From Lethocerus indicus (taxonomy: Eukaryota > Arthropoda > Insecta > Hemiptera > Belostomatidae), in assembly GCA_019843655.1 (NCBI GenBank), contig JACDQD010000005.1:10815575-10879574 (forward strand): a stretch of 64,000 bases of DNA, given 5' to 3'. How positions within the stretch are numbered: the stretch's first letter is position 1; every line of letters starts with the position of its first letter. A program made the position numbers and the translations under genes. Below, piece by piece: positions 1 through 13,689 of the stretch. The notes below the pieces were generated by a model. That model saw only the letters and a list, made by a program, of their open reading frames with translations. It ran no database searches and was not told the DNA's origin.

Positions 1-1160
1 GGCTGGAAATTGCTGAGTTGGGCTTGCGTGGACCGACAAGGGCTCTGGCACGGGGCCATTGACGCTGATCGATGAATACTGTCTTCGGAAGATAGAACGA
101 TGGCACCTTCGCGTACCCCACCAACGATTGACCTACTTCTATTGACACAATAACGTGAATAATTTTGTTTCTCCGGTAACGTTATTGGAACATTTTCCGT
201 GTAATTTATTTATTTACTGTATATCCTGGTGCATCTTATAGGAACCGCCTCAGTACCGCTAGAGGCAATCCAGCGAACATACAAGCCGTAATTGGTAATG
301 GAACAGGATGAACACAATAGCATCGCCTAATAATTAAAAGCACTGTTCTAATCTCATGCAGACTACTTCGTAATTAAGTCCATTCTTCTTACTTCTACTT
401 CCTATGCTATGTATTTTCCTAACCAGCAGTAAAATACACGGCGGATATATCCCCTTAAACAACCTTCCTCACAGCATCCGAGTATTAGTCCACTGGAAAA
501 TTTATTACAATACAATAGCTTGGAAAATAGGAATAGAAATATCCTCGTAGTAGTCGAAAAAATAAATATATTCACTTAAATATGATCCCTTAAATTAATA
601 CCGATTAGTCGGAGAACAAAACATTCAAACGCAATAAACTTTTATGTATTACAACTTTTTATTAATCCATCAACTCTTACACAACTTATAGTGCACTACA
701 AATTTCCTATTTCATAATTGCTTAATTGAATTTCCGCGCTCTTACATCTCGCGTCGACGCTCCCATTTTTATGACAAACCAAGCCTAAGCATAAAATCCC
801 CGAATTTGATTACAGCCTCGAATAAAATTCCCCTGTTTCCCTCGGGAATGAATGACGAAGTACCGCCGAGGTACTAAGCTCAGCTAAGGGAGCCTTTAAA
901 GTTTTAACGTGCGCCTCCTTATAAACTTCTGGATCTGCATTGCGAAAGCATGAATAATACATTTTGATTTCCTTCTGGATTTATTTATTACTCCGAAAAC
1001 GACACACTACTATAGAGAAAATAACGTGGAAATACAAAATATAACTTTATATATGTTTTACTGAAAATTAACATATTAACAACCTTATACACTTCGGACA
1101 CGAGACAATGGGCATCAATGAATCTTTAAAATTAATACACCCAGGCAAGAAAGACAAATA
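1..1160. other. Non-coding stretch, no gene seen
   Basis: No reading frame here looks like a protein. The stretch is AT-rich with a slightly GC-richer patch at about 730-910. I see no RNA gene, long repeat or regulatory motif that can be defended. Confidence 0.7.
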
Positions 1161-1457
1161 GATGGATCTAACAGAGAAAATGGGGATTTTCAAGAACAAA
1201 CAAAGCAACAGGCTGAACAAAAAATAATTCTGAAAGTTAGATTATATTCGCCCTGCTAATACTACTAAATAACACTTTTTGGCCTATAATCAGACAAAGA
1301 CTTAAGCCGATTAACAAATTACCTCCCAACCCAAAAAAAACAAACAAGATACCGAAAAACACAATAACAAGGCACATATATATACAACAGACAACCATTA
1401 CAGTGCCAGTGACAGTGCAGTGAGGATGCCCAGGGAACATCCAAAGTGACTAACACG
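1161..1457 (-). mobile_element. Foldback retroposon copy A, internal fragment
   Basis: Read on the minus strand, this matches the copy at 35.1 kb in the same order. It has the GTTAGTCACTTTGGATG end of the left arm, the GCATCCTCACTGCACTGTCA segment, a TATATATA stretch, TTGTTATTGTGTTTTT, a segment like TTAGTAGGATTAGCGGGGCG, and finally TTCTTGAAAATCTCC. Both termini and the 42-nt tail are missing, and many substitutions separate it from the other copies, so it is probably one of the oldest insertions. It matters because, with copy E, it is the only other witness of the long unique centre of the element. Confidence 0.8.
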
Positions 1458-3373
1458 ATTATATAGCGTTGTGCCGGATAAACCCTTTAATAATCCCAAT
1501 AATATTAATATTTATAATGTCCAACACAGAGGACATTTTCTATATACATTTTTGAAAAACGGACCGAAGGCGAATCGCGAGAGGCGCAAGAAAGGTGCGC
1601 CATAACGGACTCCTAACTTAGCATCAGGTGCGAGAGAACATCCGGTCGGAACATGCAGCCCCACAGTAGGCCGTGGCGGGGGCGGTCCCATTAACGTTAA
1701 ATAGGGAATACTGTGGCACTGTGCCCTTTTCTGTGGCCGACTAACGAATTTGGGGGAGGCTCTTTGCCGCGACGGTGTCGAGGCGGACAATTGGATTTGC
1801 GCAGCTGGTCGACTCGTCGGTATTAAGCCCCGACACTACCCCCCATAACACCCCCCACGGCTCTTACACAATTTCGGGACAGCAATTAGCGACTCCTGGG
1901 AACCGTCTCGGCCGCCGCTCATAATGGCCTCGGTAAAAGGGTATTATGAGAGTTAACCGCGTTACCGCCGCAAACGTGATTACTTTTAGCCCCAACACGG
2001 CGACACCATCTCTCTGACCTATCCACGTGACGTCTGATTCCAATGAAAAATTCCGTATACAAATTCATTAAGTCGTGTAAAATTCGTGAAGAATATATTA
2101 GGCATTTTGTTGTAAATTATGTGATTCCGAGATTTATTTAATTTGTTGATTAATTCCATAGACGTGTGAAGATAACACACAGCCTAGTATAATTCACTCC
2201 CAATTGCTGAAAATCACGTCGAAAAATATTATAGGATGATTTTTTTATGTGGTTTAGGCCTTGTACACTGGAATATGTAGGAAGGAATATGAGCGCAATG
2301 AATATTTGTTGAAAACCGATTTGAAGATTTTATGTTTTCCATATGCATAACTGTCATTCGTAGCCACAAATCATAAATCAACCGAGCGTACGAATTGCAT
2401 TACGAATTGCATTCAATTACGACCGTATTATCAAAAGATGTTAAGGTACCTTATACCGTACCTTACTGATCCGTTTACTGACAGGTCCCTCTTGAAAATG
2501 AAGAGCCTTTTAGTTCGCTAAAAATCTGAATTGAGACCGTTTTTGCATTTCAAAGTGGAGCTTTCTAAAGGAGTTTCAATTTATCTTGTACGTCAATGCG
2601 AATGCCTTTCATTTATTTCCCCTCCCCCCCTCTAACACCAAGAGAGGGCGAATTAAATCGACTCCAATATGTCAGTCAATATTCTAACAATGTTACGAAA
2701 TCGCCACTCCAGATCTTAATGGATTGAAGAGCCTAAGTAAAATGTATTACACAGTACAGTATTAAATGTATTTACGGTCACCGAATTACTAAAATCGATC
2801 TTTCGAGGACTGCGTATTAATTCGCCATTACCTAACGTTTGTATCTATCGAAAACAATATTATTTTTAAAACAAGACCAAATAATTAGGAGGTGTAGGAG
2901 TTTCACTCGTGACCGTAAAAATTGGTAAATATATGAAAGCCAGTCATTTTATTTTGTTAACGTACGATGAGGAAAACATCGATAATCGTATCTGCATTCT
3001 GTATTGTCTTTTATTTATTATTATTGTATTGTCGCGCAAAATAATATGGTAATAGTTTTGAATTGAAACAATTCAGGAATAATGCGGGAATTGTGTCCGT
3101 GGTTTAACAGTCTGACGGTTTTGGCTGGCTTTGGACTCACCCCGATTCCCATTCGAGTATTAGCCGCTGTACGATCGCTGACAAAGAACCTTTTGTAAAT
3201 TGTTGCCCGTTATTGTTGCTCTTCCATTGTTTTATTTCGATGTTGGCCTGCTTTATTTGAGAATTTTCGGCGGCCGTTAGTTGAGAACAATCATTTTCCA
3301 ATTGCACTGAGTTCGGGCAATGAGTCCGATTATCGAACTGTTATTAGTGGCTTCATACGTGCTGTTGTATAGT
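1458..3373. other. Non-coding stretch with a GC-rich patch
   Basis: The part at about 1560-2040 is clearly GC-richer and rich in CpG, with two C6 runs near 1839-1857. The rest is AT-rich. No gene is recognisable. A 12-bp tandem duplication lies at 2389-2412. Confidence 0.65.
2389..2412. repeat. 12-bp unit repeated twice in tandem
   Basis: The unit TACGAATTGCAT occurs twice back to back without a mismatch. It is probably a replication-slippage duplication. Confidence 0.9.
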
Positions 3374-3383
3374 TATTATTTCC

Positions 3384-3661
3384 AGTTTAACATATCTGTT
3401 TTGTGGTCTGCAAGGGGTTGGAATACCGAAGATTTCATGTGTTTCTGTCTCCTCTCGCTGATTTGGTCTTTTGCTAGACCGGTTTCGGTCGCTCGCCATC
3501 TTCAGTAGCGGTGTTAGTCACTTTGGCACTTCAAAAAAACATCTAAACGCAAAAACATCCAAACTGACACCGCTACTGAAGATGGCGAGCAGCCGAAACC
3601 GGTTTAGCAAAAGACCAAACCAACGAGAGGAGACAGGAACACACGAAATCTGTACACACGG
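3384..3661 (-). mobile_element. Foldback retroposon copy B, near full length
   Basis: This is a complete copy in reverse orientation. The 42-nt tail lies at 3384-3425 (top strand begins AGTTTAACATATCTGTTTTG). The two inverted arms run about 3426-3528 and 3552-3661 and meet at a short centre containing two related ACATC(C/T)AAA segments. The 5' terminus (right side) carries a 6-bp insertion inside the usual CCGTAGATTTCG. The direct repeat TATTATTTC flanks the element at 3374-3382 and 3662-3670, a 9-bp target-site duplication. The centre is far shorter than in copies E or A, so internal deletion is common in this family. Confidence 0.88.
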
Positions 3662-3670
3662 TATTATTTC

Positions 3671-4626
3671 GAGGTATCTGACAGGTGTTGATTTGGAATG
3701 CCATAATTTTGGCGATTGCTTTTTTCTTTCATGCCAAACCGGTATCTGCCACTCTGCTTATAGAAGTACATAACCTAATGGACACGAAACAAAAATCGAA
3801 TTATTTATTACTATAATTATATTGTAGAGCATAAGTTTGTGAAAAAATAACTGACAGATATCGAATTTCTTGAATCTTGAAGTGTCCTAATGGAATATGT
3901 AAATTTTTTCATGTTTCCACTTTCAGCTTATAATAATAAGGAATCACAATTCCTTATTATTACATCCGGTACTATTATTTTATTATTATTGAACTGATAA
4001 CATGAAGCAAAAATTCAGGATTGCTTCTTTTACGTTCCGAATGAAGGATAATGAATTGCGAAAGTTAAAATAGGGGCCCCTTTTATACTGTGCCTTTCAT
4101 TAGGACGAAGTTCTAGGGAAATCACATGGTTTCTTGGGCTAAAGTCCCTCGACACTCCCCGGGCAGGAAACCGGAACGTTTCCAGAGTAGGCTTTTTATC
4201 CGCGGCCTCCTCATTAACATGCTAAAGAGAAAAGTTGTTGTCGGTAACCCCGGCTGACATATTGGATTAGTTCAGGAGAAAATTCGTTTTGAGTGGACGA
4301 GTTAAACGAATTAATCCGCCATGTCGGCGGGCCCAGCCACTGCTAAGACTGCTCGGAAATGGAAAAAAGAAATCTGACGCCAAACTGAATTGCGACCGGG
4401 GCTTAAATTGAGCAATTTTTCCTTCTCCGCGTATCTATTTCTGTTTACTGTGGAACATTGGATGACGCAAAAAACTAGATTCGATTATTCATCTTTAAAA
4501 AAACACTAATAGTTTAAGGGTCCTCGTTTTGTATTGTAGTCTTAGACAGGTTTTTCAGTTTAGATTAGGCAGGAATATTCGCGGATAACCGACACGGATT
4601 TGTTCCTCACTAATTCACTGATGGAA
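3671..4626. other. Non-coding stretch downstream of copy B
   Basis: No gene is recognised. It holds a perfect hairpin at 3931-3962 and a GC-richer patch at about 4070-4350. Confidence 0.65.
3931..3962. repeat. Perfect 14-bp inverted repeat with 4-nt loop
   Basis: The arms TAATAATAAGGAAT and ATTCCTTATTATTA are exact reverse complements around the loop CACA. Pairing does not continue outside. The low-complexity TAA/TTA content makes chance formation easier. Function unknown. Confidence 0.9.
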
Positions 4627-4665
4627 CGCTACTGAAGACGGCAAGAAACCGTGAAGAGAGACACA
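4627..4665. mobile_element. Foldback retroposon copy M, highly decayed trace
   Basis: CGCTACTGAAGACGGCAAG, a broken AAACCG segment and GAGAGACACA follow the order of the right arm seen in other copies, but roughly 15 bp in the middle are missing. It may be a fossil fragment or chance. Confidence 0.35.
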
Positions 4666-5754
4666 TGTTGTAATACTTCTGCTCAGAAAGTTCCAGTCAG
4701 GTGGTCGTCGTAACACAGCGCGTAAGAGCAACAAAACTGATATTGTGCGGCCGACCCGGTTCCTGAGAACTCAAATTATGCAGAATCAACATCAGGGTAT
4801 TAGTTCCCTCTCAATGGTTTCCCGTTTCAGTTAATGGAAATACGTCTGCCACGCCGGTTTCCCTTTCATATTAATAGTGCCCGCGTCGGTGAAAATCCTT
4901 TGTGGGGCGTGTTGATAGCTTTCCGTAAAGTAGAAGGAATTCCGAACTGGCTCGTGGCCACGTAGATCCAATATGGCAGCTATTTTCCGCCCATTCCTCT
5001 CACGGACATGTCCGTTTCGGTCTGGAACTCCAGGTTTAGAAACAAGATTGCTGTCGTCATGATCGCACCGTCACTAAAGGCCCCACTAACCTAAGTTCTC
5101 AACTCTGTCCAAACTTGGTCCGACTTGAGAGCCAGACTCGAAGTTTTTACTCTTTCTACCCAACAACTAAGGTTGGCGGCCGCTTCCATTTCACGTTTTA
5201 TTATTCTCGGTTCCGCTTCAATATTACTCATTCATTTATTCAGGATAAGTACGCTTTTGCAATTTTCCCGCACACTAATTCAATTAGGGGAGATTTAATC
5301 ACTCGCCGTGTCTGTCGGAAGGCATTTAAAGGAAATTAAAATACGTCACCATTTTCTTGTTTCCACTACACCAGATCTGGTTAAATCCGCCAGTATTATT
5401 CCTTTACTGTAATACTAACTAACTAATTGCGGGCGGAGCTCATTCAATTCTAGAATACTCATTCGAATACTAAACACATTACTTATAATAAAAACAAAGG
5501 AGAAGAGAGGAAACTGAAAGGAATGATAATCTTCGGTGATACTCTAATGGGTATATAGAATACAATTTTATTATGTGCCTGTCCCTTCCTCTGGTTAAGA
5601 AACAGTTCCAGCTATAATTAACGATCGCTCTTATTTCAATTTTATTGTAGGTGACTCAACACAATGAGATCTGCACAATTAATTTTTCCGGTCAATGACT
5701 TTAAAGATACTTCATCGAGGTAATTCGGCAATAGCTTATTTTCTGGTCTGGTCG

Positions 5755-5764
5755 CCCCCCCCCC
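5755..5764. repeat. C10 homopolymer
   Basis: Ten consecutive C followed by TCCACC. One of eight C or G runs of at least 8 bases in the window. Confidence 0.95.
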
Positions 5765-8578
5765 TCCACCACTTCTCAATACCGCTCTGGAGTTGAACTG
5801 GCAAAGTAATTTGGAGAATAATTGGATTTGAGGTCTAGCGGAATTGAGCGGGAAAGGAAATCCGGACCATAGCTCCAATAGGAGAATAAACGGCCCCTTT
5901 TTAAAATCCACTGGCAATCAGAGATCAACCCTCGGGAATATAACCACCCGCGGTAACAGGAATTTCGGTGCATTGAACCATGAAAACGTAACGGGAAGAG
6001 TACTACAAAAATTAATTATTGTTCATTTATCTCGTGTAGACATCGAACATTTCTAACGTCAGAACATTTACCTGATATTACGCCTAGCTGAAATTTATGT
6101 ATTTTATTTTATATTATATTATTTTTTATGATGTATTCCAAAATATAATTATTGATATTGTTTTTCTAAAGTATATAACTATATATCTCTTGACTGAGAG
6201 TGACAAAATTCAATAGTTCCAGAGAGGATTTCTGACTCTATTTATTAATTGGGTTTTTTGTAAGATATCGAGATTTCCTTTTCATTTTAATTTTTTTAGG
6301 ATTAAAATATTCTGATTTAAATCGCGTTAAGCTCTGGACTCCCGTTTAGACGTTATTGCGATTCAACTTGCTTTGAACCGCCCAATGGATAGTAATGATC
6401 TGTTGATTAATATTAAATGATTTCTTCTTCCTCATCTCCACGATGGCAAATGCTCGGTTTGATATTCGAGGTATTATTAAAGACCATTTATTTCAAAATT
6501 ACAGACAGATCAACCGTGAACCGATCCCGGCCCTATTTTTTACAAATCCTCTGTTCCACCGGGGGATTGTTTGTGCGTTCGGTAAACAGAAAAAAATACA
6601 TTGAATAAAGGTTCAACTCTCATACCGGCCCGGTTATGCAAATTTCAATAGCATCAACATGCCGACAGATCGATAATGTAAACGACTATTGGGAATCACA
6701 ACTACAAATACAAAGAAAAACTAAAGAAAATTAAGAAATTCAACATCACCGCAGGCTAACACAGAAATGACAGTACTTCAAATTGCAGGGCTATATTTCT
6801 AATGGAATTATAGTGACAATTATGAAAATTTATTTAGTACAAATTAAGAATGTGGACACACAATATCCCCAAGAGTGGCGGTAAGGAATTTATAGAATAT
6901 AGAATTATAATTTCTATTTTTTTTTAATAATGTGTGCAAATGTATGTGTGGCTATGTTTGACTTGAGTGTGTGGTGCACGCGCTGACAGTTTTTGCCGGC
7001 CGAGCGTGCGAGATAAATAGGGCGCCGTTTGCTTCGGCTCCATTACAGCGCGTTTTTCTTCACAATAAGTCCCCTATAATTGGTTCCCGGTTGGGAGCCA
7101 TCTGTCGACTTACCCCGGCGCAGGGAGGCGACCTGTTACCGCCTCAGAGCACGAGACTCCCAACCGAGCCGCGCATATCAGACTTCTATTTTCGAGATAT
7201 TTCGTGAATTATTTCCGATGGTAGGTCAATGAAAAACTTGTACGGAAGCTACGGTTTGAACGGCGCGTGGACCCTCCGCTTTGTACTGTTCGTCTCTCCA
7301 ATGGGAAAACGACACGCCAATTTAAGAAACTGTTGTCGCACCTGACATATATTCTATCGAATGTGTGAAAAAAAACCGAGAACCGTTTCGATTTGTTCCG
7401 AAAGGGTTTTCCTCTCACGGTCTCCTGTAATATTCCTTTTATGTAACGATGTTTTTGTTTCATTTTATTACTTTTATTTATGCGCTGACCGCCTTCCCCC
7501 CTCGCAATCGTGTTATTCCCGGAACCCTGCATTGACGTTCATTTAAATGTGCATACGATTAGGGTTTGTTGTGGGGCGCCCTATTTTGGAGGCCCGGATT
7601 TTACCGATCCTGGTTATCTGGGTCGTCTCAGATTCAAATAAAATGCAAGACTCTACCCCGGATTGAAATTAAGTTGTTCGGTCCTTTGCCGATGCAATAC
7701 GTAATGGGCGATATTAAGGTTTATGTACGATTCTTTGTCATATTTAAATCAATATTTATTTCGCTTTAAAATAAAAATTGCAGTTATGTCAAAGTTGTAG
7801 TGTCAGTAAAAGGAAAGAAAATAAGTGAAGGGAGTCACTAGATAAAACAACTTACCTTAGAACTTAACATATATAAAATTATATGTAGCATCAGAATATA
7901 AGGATAGCCTTCTAATTAATTCGTTCCCGTTACGATTTTACATCAATTAAAATTCATCACATTCTTGGTGTAGGTATTCTGCCGAATTATTACAGTAGAT
8001 CAGTATTTGTTTTGCGTCCCTACCAACTCCCTTTATGCACACATCATCGTCGGTAGAAACGCGTTATTAATTTCCCAGCGTACGATATATTAATATGCAT
8101 GTACGCCGACTTTAGATGAAACACCCATTTGATTCAGTAACAATACAGTTAAAGTTCAGACCGCTATATTGAATTCAAGTGCTATTTAAATGCTACTGGA
8201 AAACTGAAACCGGCCTTATGCCGACACCCCCCAAAAATGCATTAACACTTATAATAATATTTAGGCAGGGATACTCCGTTGGAATGAATGATAAATAAAA
8301 ACACGCTGGTAAGGTTTGTACGTAAAGGCGGTTGGGGTATTAGGGAGATTTGACGATTGATGGAAAGGAGAGGGGCCATGAAAAACTCTGCCAGCTGTTT
8401 GGCCGGATTTTGTAGGCAACGTAATCGGGTTGGGCAGTGTTGAGACTGCCGAACGGGCATAAATAGTCCCCCGTTCGTTTATATTATAACGCCAGGCGAC
8501 GATCGTCAATCTTGCCGACGAGGGCAACGGATACCGGCGCGATATACCGGCCATCGTTGACTTTCCGGTCGTATATTA

Positions 8579-8587
8579 CCCCCCCCC
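8579..8587. repeat. C9 homopolymer
   Basis: Nine consecutive C between ATTA and GGAC. Confidence 0.95.
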
Positions 8588-9000
8588 GGACATTTGCATA
8601 ATGGAGCTGGGGGGATATTTTATTGAAACGGCCGATTTACAAAATGCTATCATCCCTACAGTTGCTGACAAATATAAACTGTCGGGGCATGTAATTGAAA
8701 GTCTCATATTTTAAATATGTCTGCAAAATTAAAATTGCATATTTATGATATACGCTAAGATAAATTCTGAAAATTATATTCTTACCTCATATTAAAAGTA
8801 CTGTTTACTTTCAAGTTATAAAATGTCGGACACAGCAAGAAGTCACTACAACAGTAAGCTACTTTAAAGAAGGGAATTACAGAAGAATGTAAATGTTTAG
8901 AAGAAAGTTTCCAATTTTTTCATTTAAGGGTGGATTATCTTCAACATTATATAGATGCGTATGCCTAAGGGAAAGTAAAATCAAGTATAAAATACGGAAA

Positions 9001-12000
9001 TAATCAAATTCGCTGAAATATATTTCTATTCGGATAATTTAGCATATTTTGACGTACATATATCAATAAGTAAATATGTCAATATATAAACGTCTTCGTC
9101 CCGTAATTTAGGAAAATAGACGAGCATGAGTTACGCATGGGTTGAATGTCTCCATAAAACCCGTACGCGTTCAATGGACGCGAGCATAAATGTAAGTGAA
9201 ACCGATTCGCAGAGCCGATAGACTTTTCTAACCGGTTCCCAGCTTGAATTTGAAATGAGTGGGTTTCAGTGAAATCGGCCTCCGATTTCAATACGGCACG
9301 TATTTTCTTTCGTCCGGCGCTGCCGCCCTATAATGGCGCTAAATTAAGGCATTCGTCCCCAATACAAGTTTTGCCACTTAAAATGGGTCCCGTGTCGGGG
9401 ATCACACACTGGTTATCGCCTACACCAGACACAATAAGTGGAAGTGTGTCAAGTGCTTAGCGTATAGGGCTATAACGCCATTCGTAATGGTATAGTAGCA
9501 GTATCCCAACTGCAATAGTGGAGATTTCCCAGTCTTGTTATTAGTTTAAGCGATTAGTTAAACAATCTCCATGGATCTTGTTAGTTTTAACAATTCCATT
9601 CAATTAAATTTTCGAATATGGTCACTCCAATCCTGTCTTTAATTCCAGGCGACTGTAGCCCAGTGTATGCTTAATGCCTCAGTACTCATTGAGGGATCCT
9701 CCCTAGTGGTTACGTTTCTGTCTAATATGATTAATATAGCCTGTCCTGTACTTGAAAATTGAAATCTAAGCAGTTTATGGTTTTGTTTCATCGGCAGTGT
9801 CAATGCTGAGAGAACGCTGCAACTGGGTCACACGGGAGAGAGAGCCTCTCCAATGCAAAAGTGGCTGACTAAAGTAGGAAGTGAAAAAAAAATAATAGTT
9901 TATTACGCGAGAAGACAGAGAGTCCAAGCAGGAGAGCCACAATTGCGGTCGGAACAATGGAACAAAGGAGTAATCGACAACGGCTGGGCGAAATTAGCGA
10001 AGTTTAAATGCCGGCCTAGTTCGAGCTAACCGTCCCGGCGGGCCAATTCCGGGTGAACGAAACGCACCACGTGTCAATAACTCCACGTGTCCCGACCGAG
10101 ATGGGCCATTGTCTGCGAGCAGTTGGGCCGTATGAATAAATTCTGGGGAAGGAGAAATGGTGGACCTCTTCGTACCGAAAACTCCAAGAAGTTATGCTAA
10201 GAAATATTCGATAGCAGTACAAGGTGCTTAATTAACTTCTGCTGAGTGTTTTCCATTGGGGGCGCATTTTATGGTTTCCACATTCAGTTTTGCGCGCAAA
10301 TAATACAGTCAGAAAAAGACGGTTTATTTTCAGTGGATTTAATTACATTTTGGAAATAGTGATTGGACTGAGTAGTTATCATAGGAAGCGAGGCTGACAC
10401 GAGAGAACTATATACCCTTTATTTATTTACGCCAGAAGAATTCCGTATATAGCGGTAGGAGGTAAATACCGCGAGCTACCTAGGATATTGCTTTAACCTG
10501 TTGTTATTTCTTGTTTAATATTTTAAAACTGTTTGGCCTCCAATTATACAGGGATTAACACCTTCTTGTTTTATGATTAGCTTATTTCAAATTGCACTGC
10601 TAAAATAATTAAGCCCGAGGCACACATCAAGCTGAAGCGGGGGTAGGTCAGAGCAAACAGAGAGGCGCGGCGCCACGATTGCAAATTAACTCGTTTCATC
10701 CGCTAAAATTTTCTGAGAACGCTATTTGTACTGCACTAATTGTATCTAAGCTCCGCGAATATCTAAACTCCGGCGGGAAAACAAAGTCCGTCGGGAATAA
10801 CTTTCTTCGCAATTAACCGGCTTCCGTTCAATAAAATAACAGCGGCCTGGGGGCTTAATTATCGTTTCCGCAATGGGGAATATATATATAAGCGTCAAAT
10901 CTATAACAAGCCCTGTGATATTGTCAACTTGGATTATGTTACACGCTGAACGGGTTAAATTTGTACGTATTAGCCGGCTGACAACCTCTGTCTATTGGAC
11001 ACGATCTAAATGATGCTCCTATTCAGAAATATTAATTTGAGCGGCTGCAGTTGACATAAGCCATTGTTCTATCAATATATTCCCATCATTGTCAAATTTG
11101 TTTCATTGGCTTTGCTCTGAGTTTGGCGGTAAAAACAGAATAAATAAGTAACTACATTTACAGATATTTTATTGCAATGAAAAATTAAGTGAATTATACC
11201 TATCGGTATTTATATATTAAAAATAACAATTAGGGGAAAATTTCACATCGAAAGTTATTTTCGCCGCTGAATAATTTAGTAATATTTTTTCATTATCTTG
11301 AAAATAAATGTAGTCCGTCTGGTCTAGGGCTGAAACTCCTCGAACATAAAATCCATATTTTAGTTAATAATAACAAATTTAAATATATTCGTCTTACCCG
11401 TAATATTCGTTGTTTGTTAGTTGCACATTTTTTAGTGTGAAGGGGAAAAACCCGGATTACTATTTTCGACGCTGCAGACAGTTAAGCCTCCCATACTCCT
11501 TAAATTTCAGGTTTCAGAGTCTCACTGGGTCAGTAAAGTCTGGGTACAATGTCGGCGAAGACACATCTAGAGTGCTACATTCTACCGGAAAATACGTGTG
11601 GAGTCACTCGCATTTTACAGAACCTAGAGACACTAGTCCGTGTATAGGAAATTCTATACTTATATTTATGGCCATTTATTGATATTCGTTGTCAAAAATT
11701 TATCTGCTGGAGTTCAGAGATTTTAGACTGAAAGTCTAAACGTCTAAGGTACTTTCGACCAAAAAAACGAAAGTAGGCTTAAAAATGTAAATAAATCTGA
11801 TTATTCTACGGAGAGAATATTCCACCCGCGTTGTGTTGTACATTTTAGAATCCGCTGTGGGGATAATAGAAGTCACTAAAGTGTAATTTTTCACTCGGGC
11901 TTTTTTTGTTCCTATCTATTTCATAATTCTACCCCGCAACAGGCCCGTTCGATGACTGACGATTTAATTTCGAGAATTTTATTCGTTCTCCGGGACGTGG

Positions 12001-13576
12001 AAAATATAAAACCGGCAAAAAATGTTCCCATGAAATCCCTATTTGGTAGTCGAATGGAGATTGTCTTGGTTGCGATAATGGAGGGGATAAACGGTGCCGG
12101 TTCCTCGCCGGTCAGGAGTTATGCCAGCGATTCAGCGGCGCCAAATGAAATTAAGTTTGAATTATTATTAGTGGAGTGCGGGCTCCCTCGACCGAGCCCG
12201 CCCACGCCGGGAATTTATCGCGGCCAATTGAAACGAACCAGCCCCCGTTTTGTAGCTTTCGGCATTTATTACCGGATTACATCCATGCCCGGATCCGAAA
12301 AAGGGGGGGAGTTCGGACAATTTTTGTGCGATTCCCAACTGAGTCTTTATTTCTTTTTTAAAAAAAAGAATCGGTTTAACGGCACCGTTTCTTTTTTCCA
12401 TTAAAGGGCTTCATTGAGATCCCTCTTTTGAAATTTGAAAACCCGGAATTCGAACTGCCGGTAGCTTTATTATTCATCTCGCTATATCGTCTCACCCCGG
12501 TAATTTTTCGGATAGATGTCCGCAGGAGAGTCTTCAAATCTTATGCAGAATGAATTCCAGATAATAGGTATTACATAAAATTCTCCTTTTAATACTTCTG
12601 CGTCAAAGATATCAATTTTTTATTTTTCACTATTGCCAGATTCATCCGTCTCGCGACACAAAAGCTTGGCCTCTTCAGCCATTTGTATGTACAGCTTTTT
12701 GTCTTCTTCGTTCATCTTCTTCCAGATAATACCGCTCAACCGACAGACCGTTCTCTAAAATAAATTGGCTACACTTTAATGAGTTAAAATGAGTCATCGT
12801 CATCTGATGGTAGTCGAGTGACAATATTTGTCGGTCTTAAAACCGAAACCGCAGTTGTCTTAGCGATGTTTTTATCTATTTACAGGTAGAAATATGTAAG
12901 TATTTATATAAGTATAGATTTTACAAGGTGTGGATTAAACAGGCGCGGTACTAAAAAGTGTAAAATAAGGATAACCACTAAACTCTTTTAATTAGCTTAG
13001 TCAGCAATAATGTACCCGGAAGAATAAAATTCCTACGTAATTTTTAATTGTCCGTTATTATTAATTATTTAATACAATTTTTTATTTTAAAATAACCAAT
13101 AACAGTCCGTATCAATTTTTTCAATAATGTGCATGTACTCTAATTTAAGAAAGGAAATTAAGATTTCAATTAAAATAATTTCAATAACGCCCGAATAAAC
13201 CAGTAAAGTCCTAGCATTTAAAACCCTGTAAATATGTCGGATTGTAAAGTAACTTTATATTAAAAAAATCTCGGACCCTCTATTAGTAATCATAATAATA
13301 ATAACATATAATACGTTATTTCATTAAAATGAAAATTGTATCATTTAGCGTCTTACGACGTAAGCCAATTATTGTATGAATTAGTTATATAAATCGGTAT
13401 GAAACAATGAAAGAAATTCGTTTTAATATTGGAAGTGAACGGAAGCACAGTTGAAATACTGCGCATTGGAATGTACGCTGTGTAGGTCTAGTTTTCGCTA
13501 TTTTGGTGGCGAGTTTCTGCCGAATATTTCAACCGAGCGGAAAAATACAATCAACCGCTATATCGGGCAAAACGCT
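9001..13576. other. Non-coding stretch, no gene seen
   Basis: The longest open frame, 150 codons on the plus strand at 11952-12404, has low-complexity ends, no domain signature and overlapping frames on both strands of similar length, so I do not accept it. The part 12870-13400 is very AT-rich. Small inverted repeats occur at 11722-11740 and 11750-11775 but are within chance expectation. Confidence 0.6.
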
Positions 13577-13584
13577 CCCCCCCC
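13577..13584. repeat. C8 homopolymer
   Basis: Eight consecutive C, about 100 bp upstream of the LINE remnant. Confidence 0.95.
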
Positions 13585-13689
13585 GCCACAACCAATTTCC
13601 CGAACAATTTTACCTATTGTATCCTAACTCTCCCCTGTTACGATGTCAAAGCCAGTCATTGTCCAGCCCGCGTAGCAGTCGTGGCAGAT

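Larger units (their letters stand above)
4666..9000. other. Non-coding stretch, mixed composition
   Basis: No gene is recognised on either strand. GC-richer patches at about 4740-5060, 6960-7170 and 8380-8600 alternate with AT-rich DNA (for example 6060-6330 and 8690-9080). C homopolymers of 10 and 9 bases lie at 5755 and 8579. An exact 15-bp palindrome, CATATTTTAAATATG, lies near 8705. Confidence 0.6.

Noticed and set aside
11722..11775. Two adjacent short hairpins with 8-bp arms
   Set aside because: Arms of 8 bp are expected many times by chance in a window of this size.
11952..12404. 150-codon open frame, plus strand
   Set aside because: No domain. It ends in a low-complexity F/K run from an A/T palindrome, and the opposite strand is equally open.
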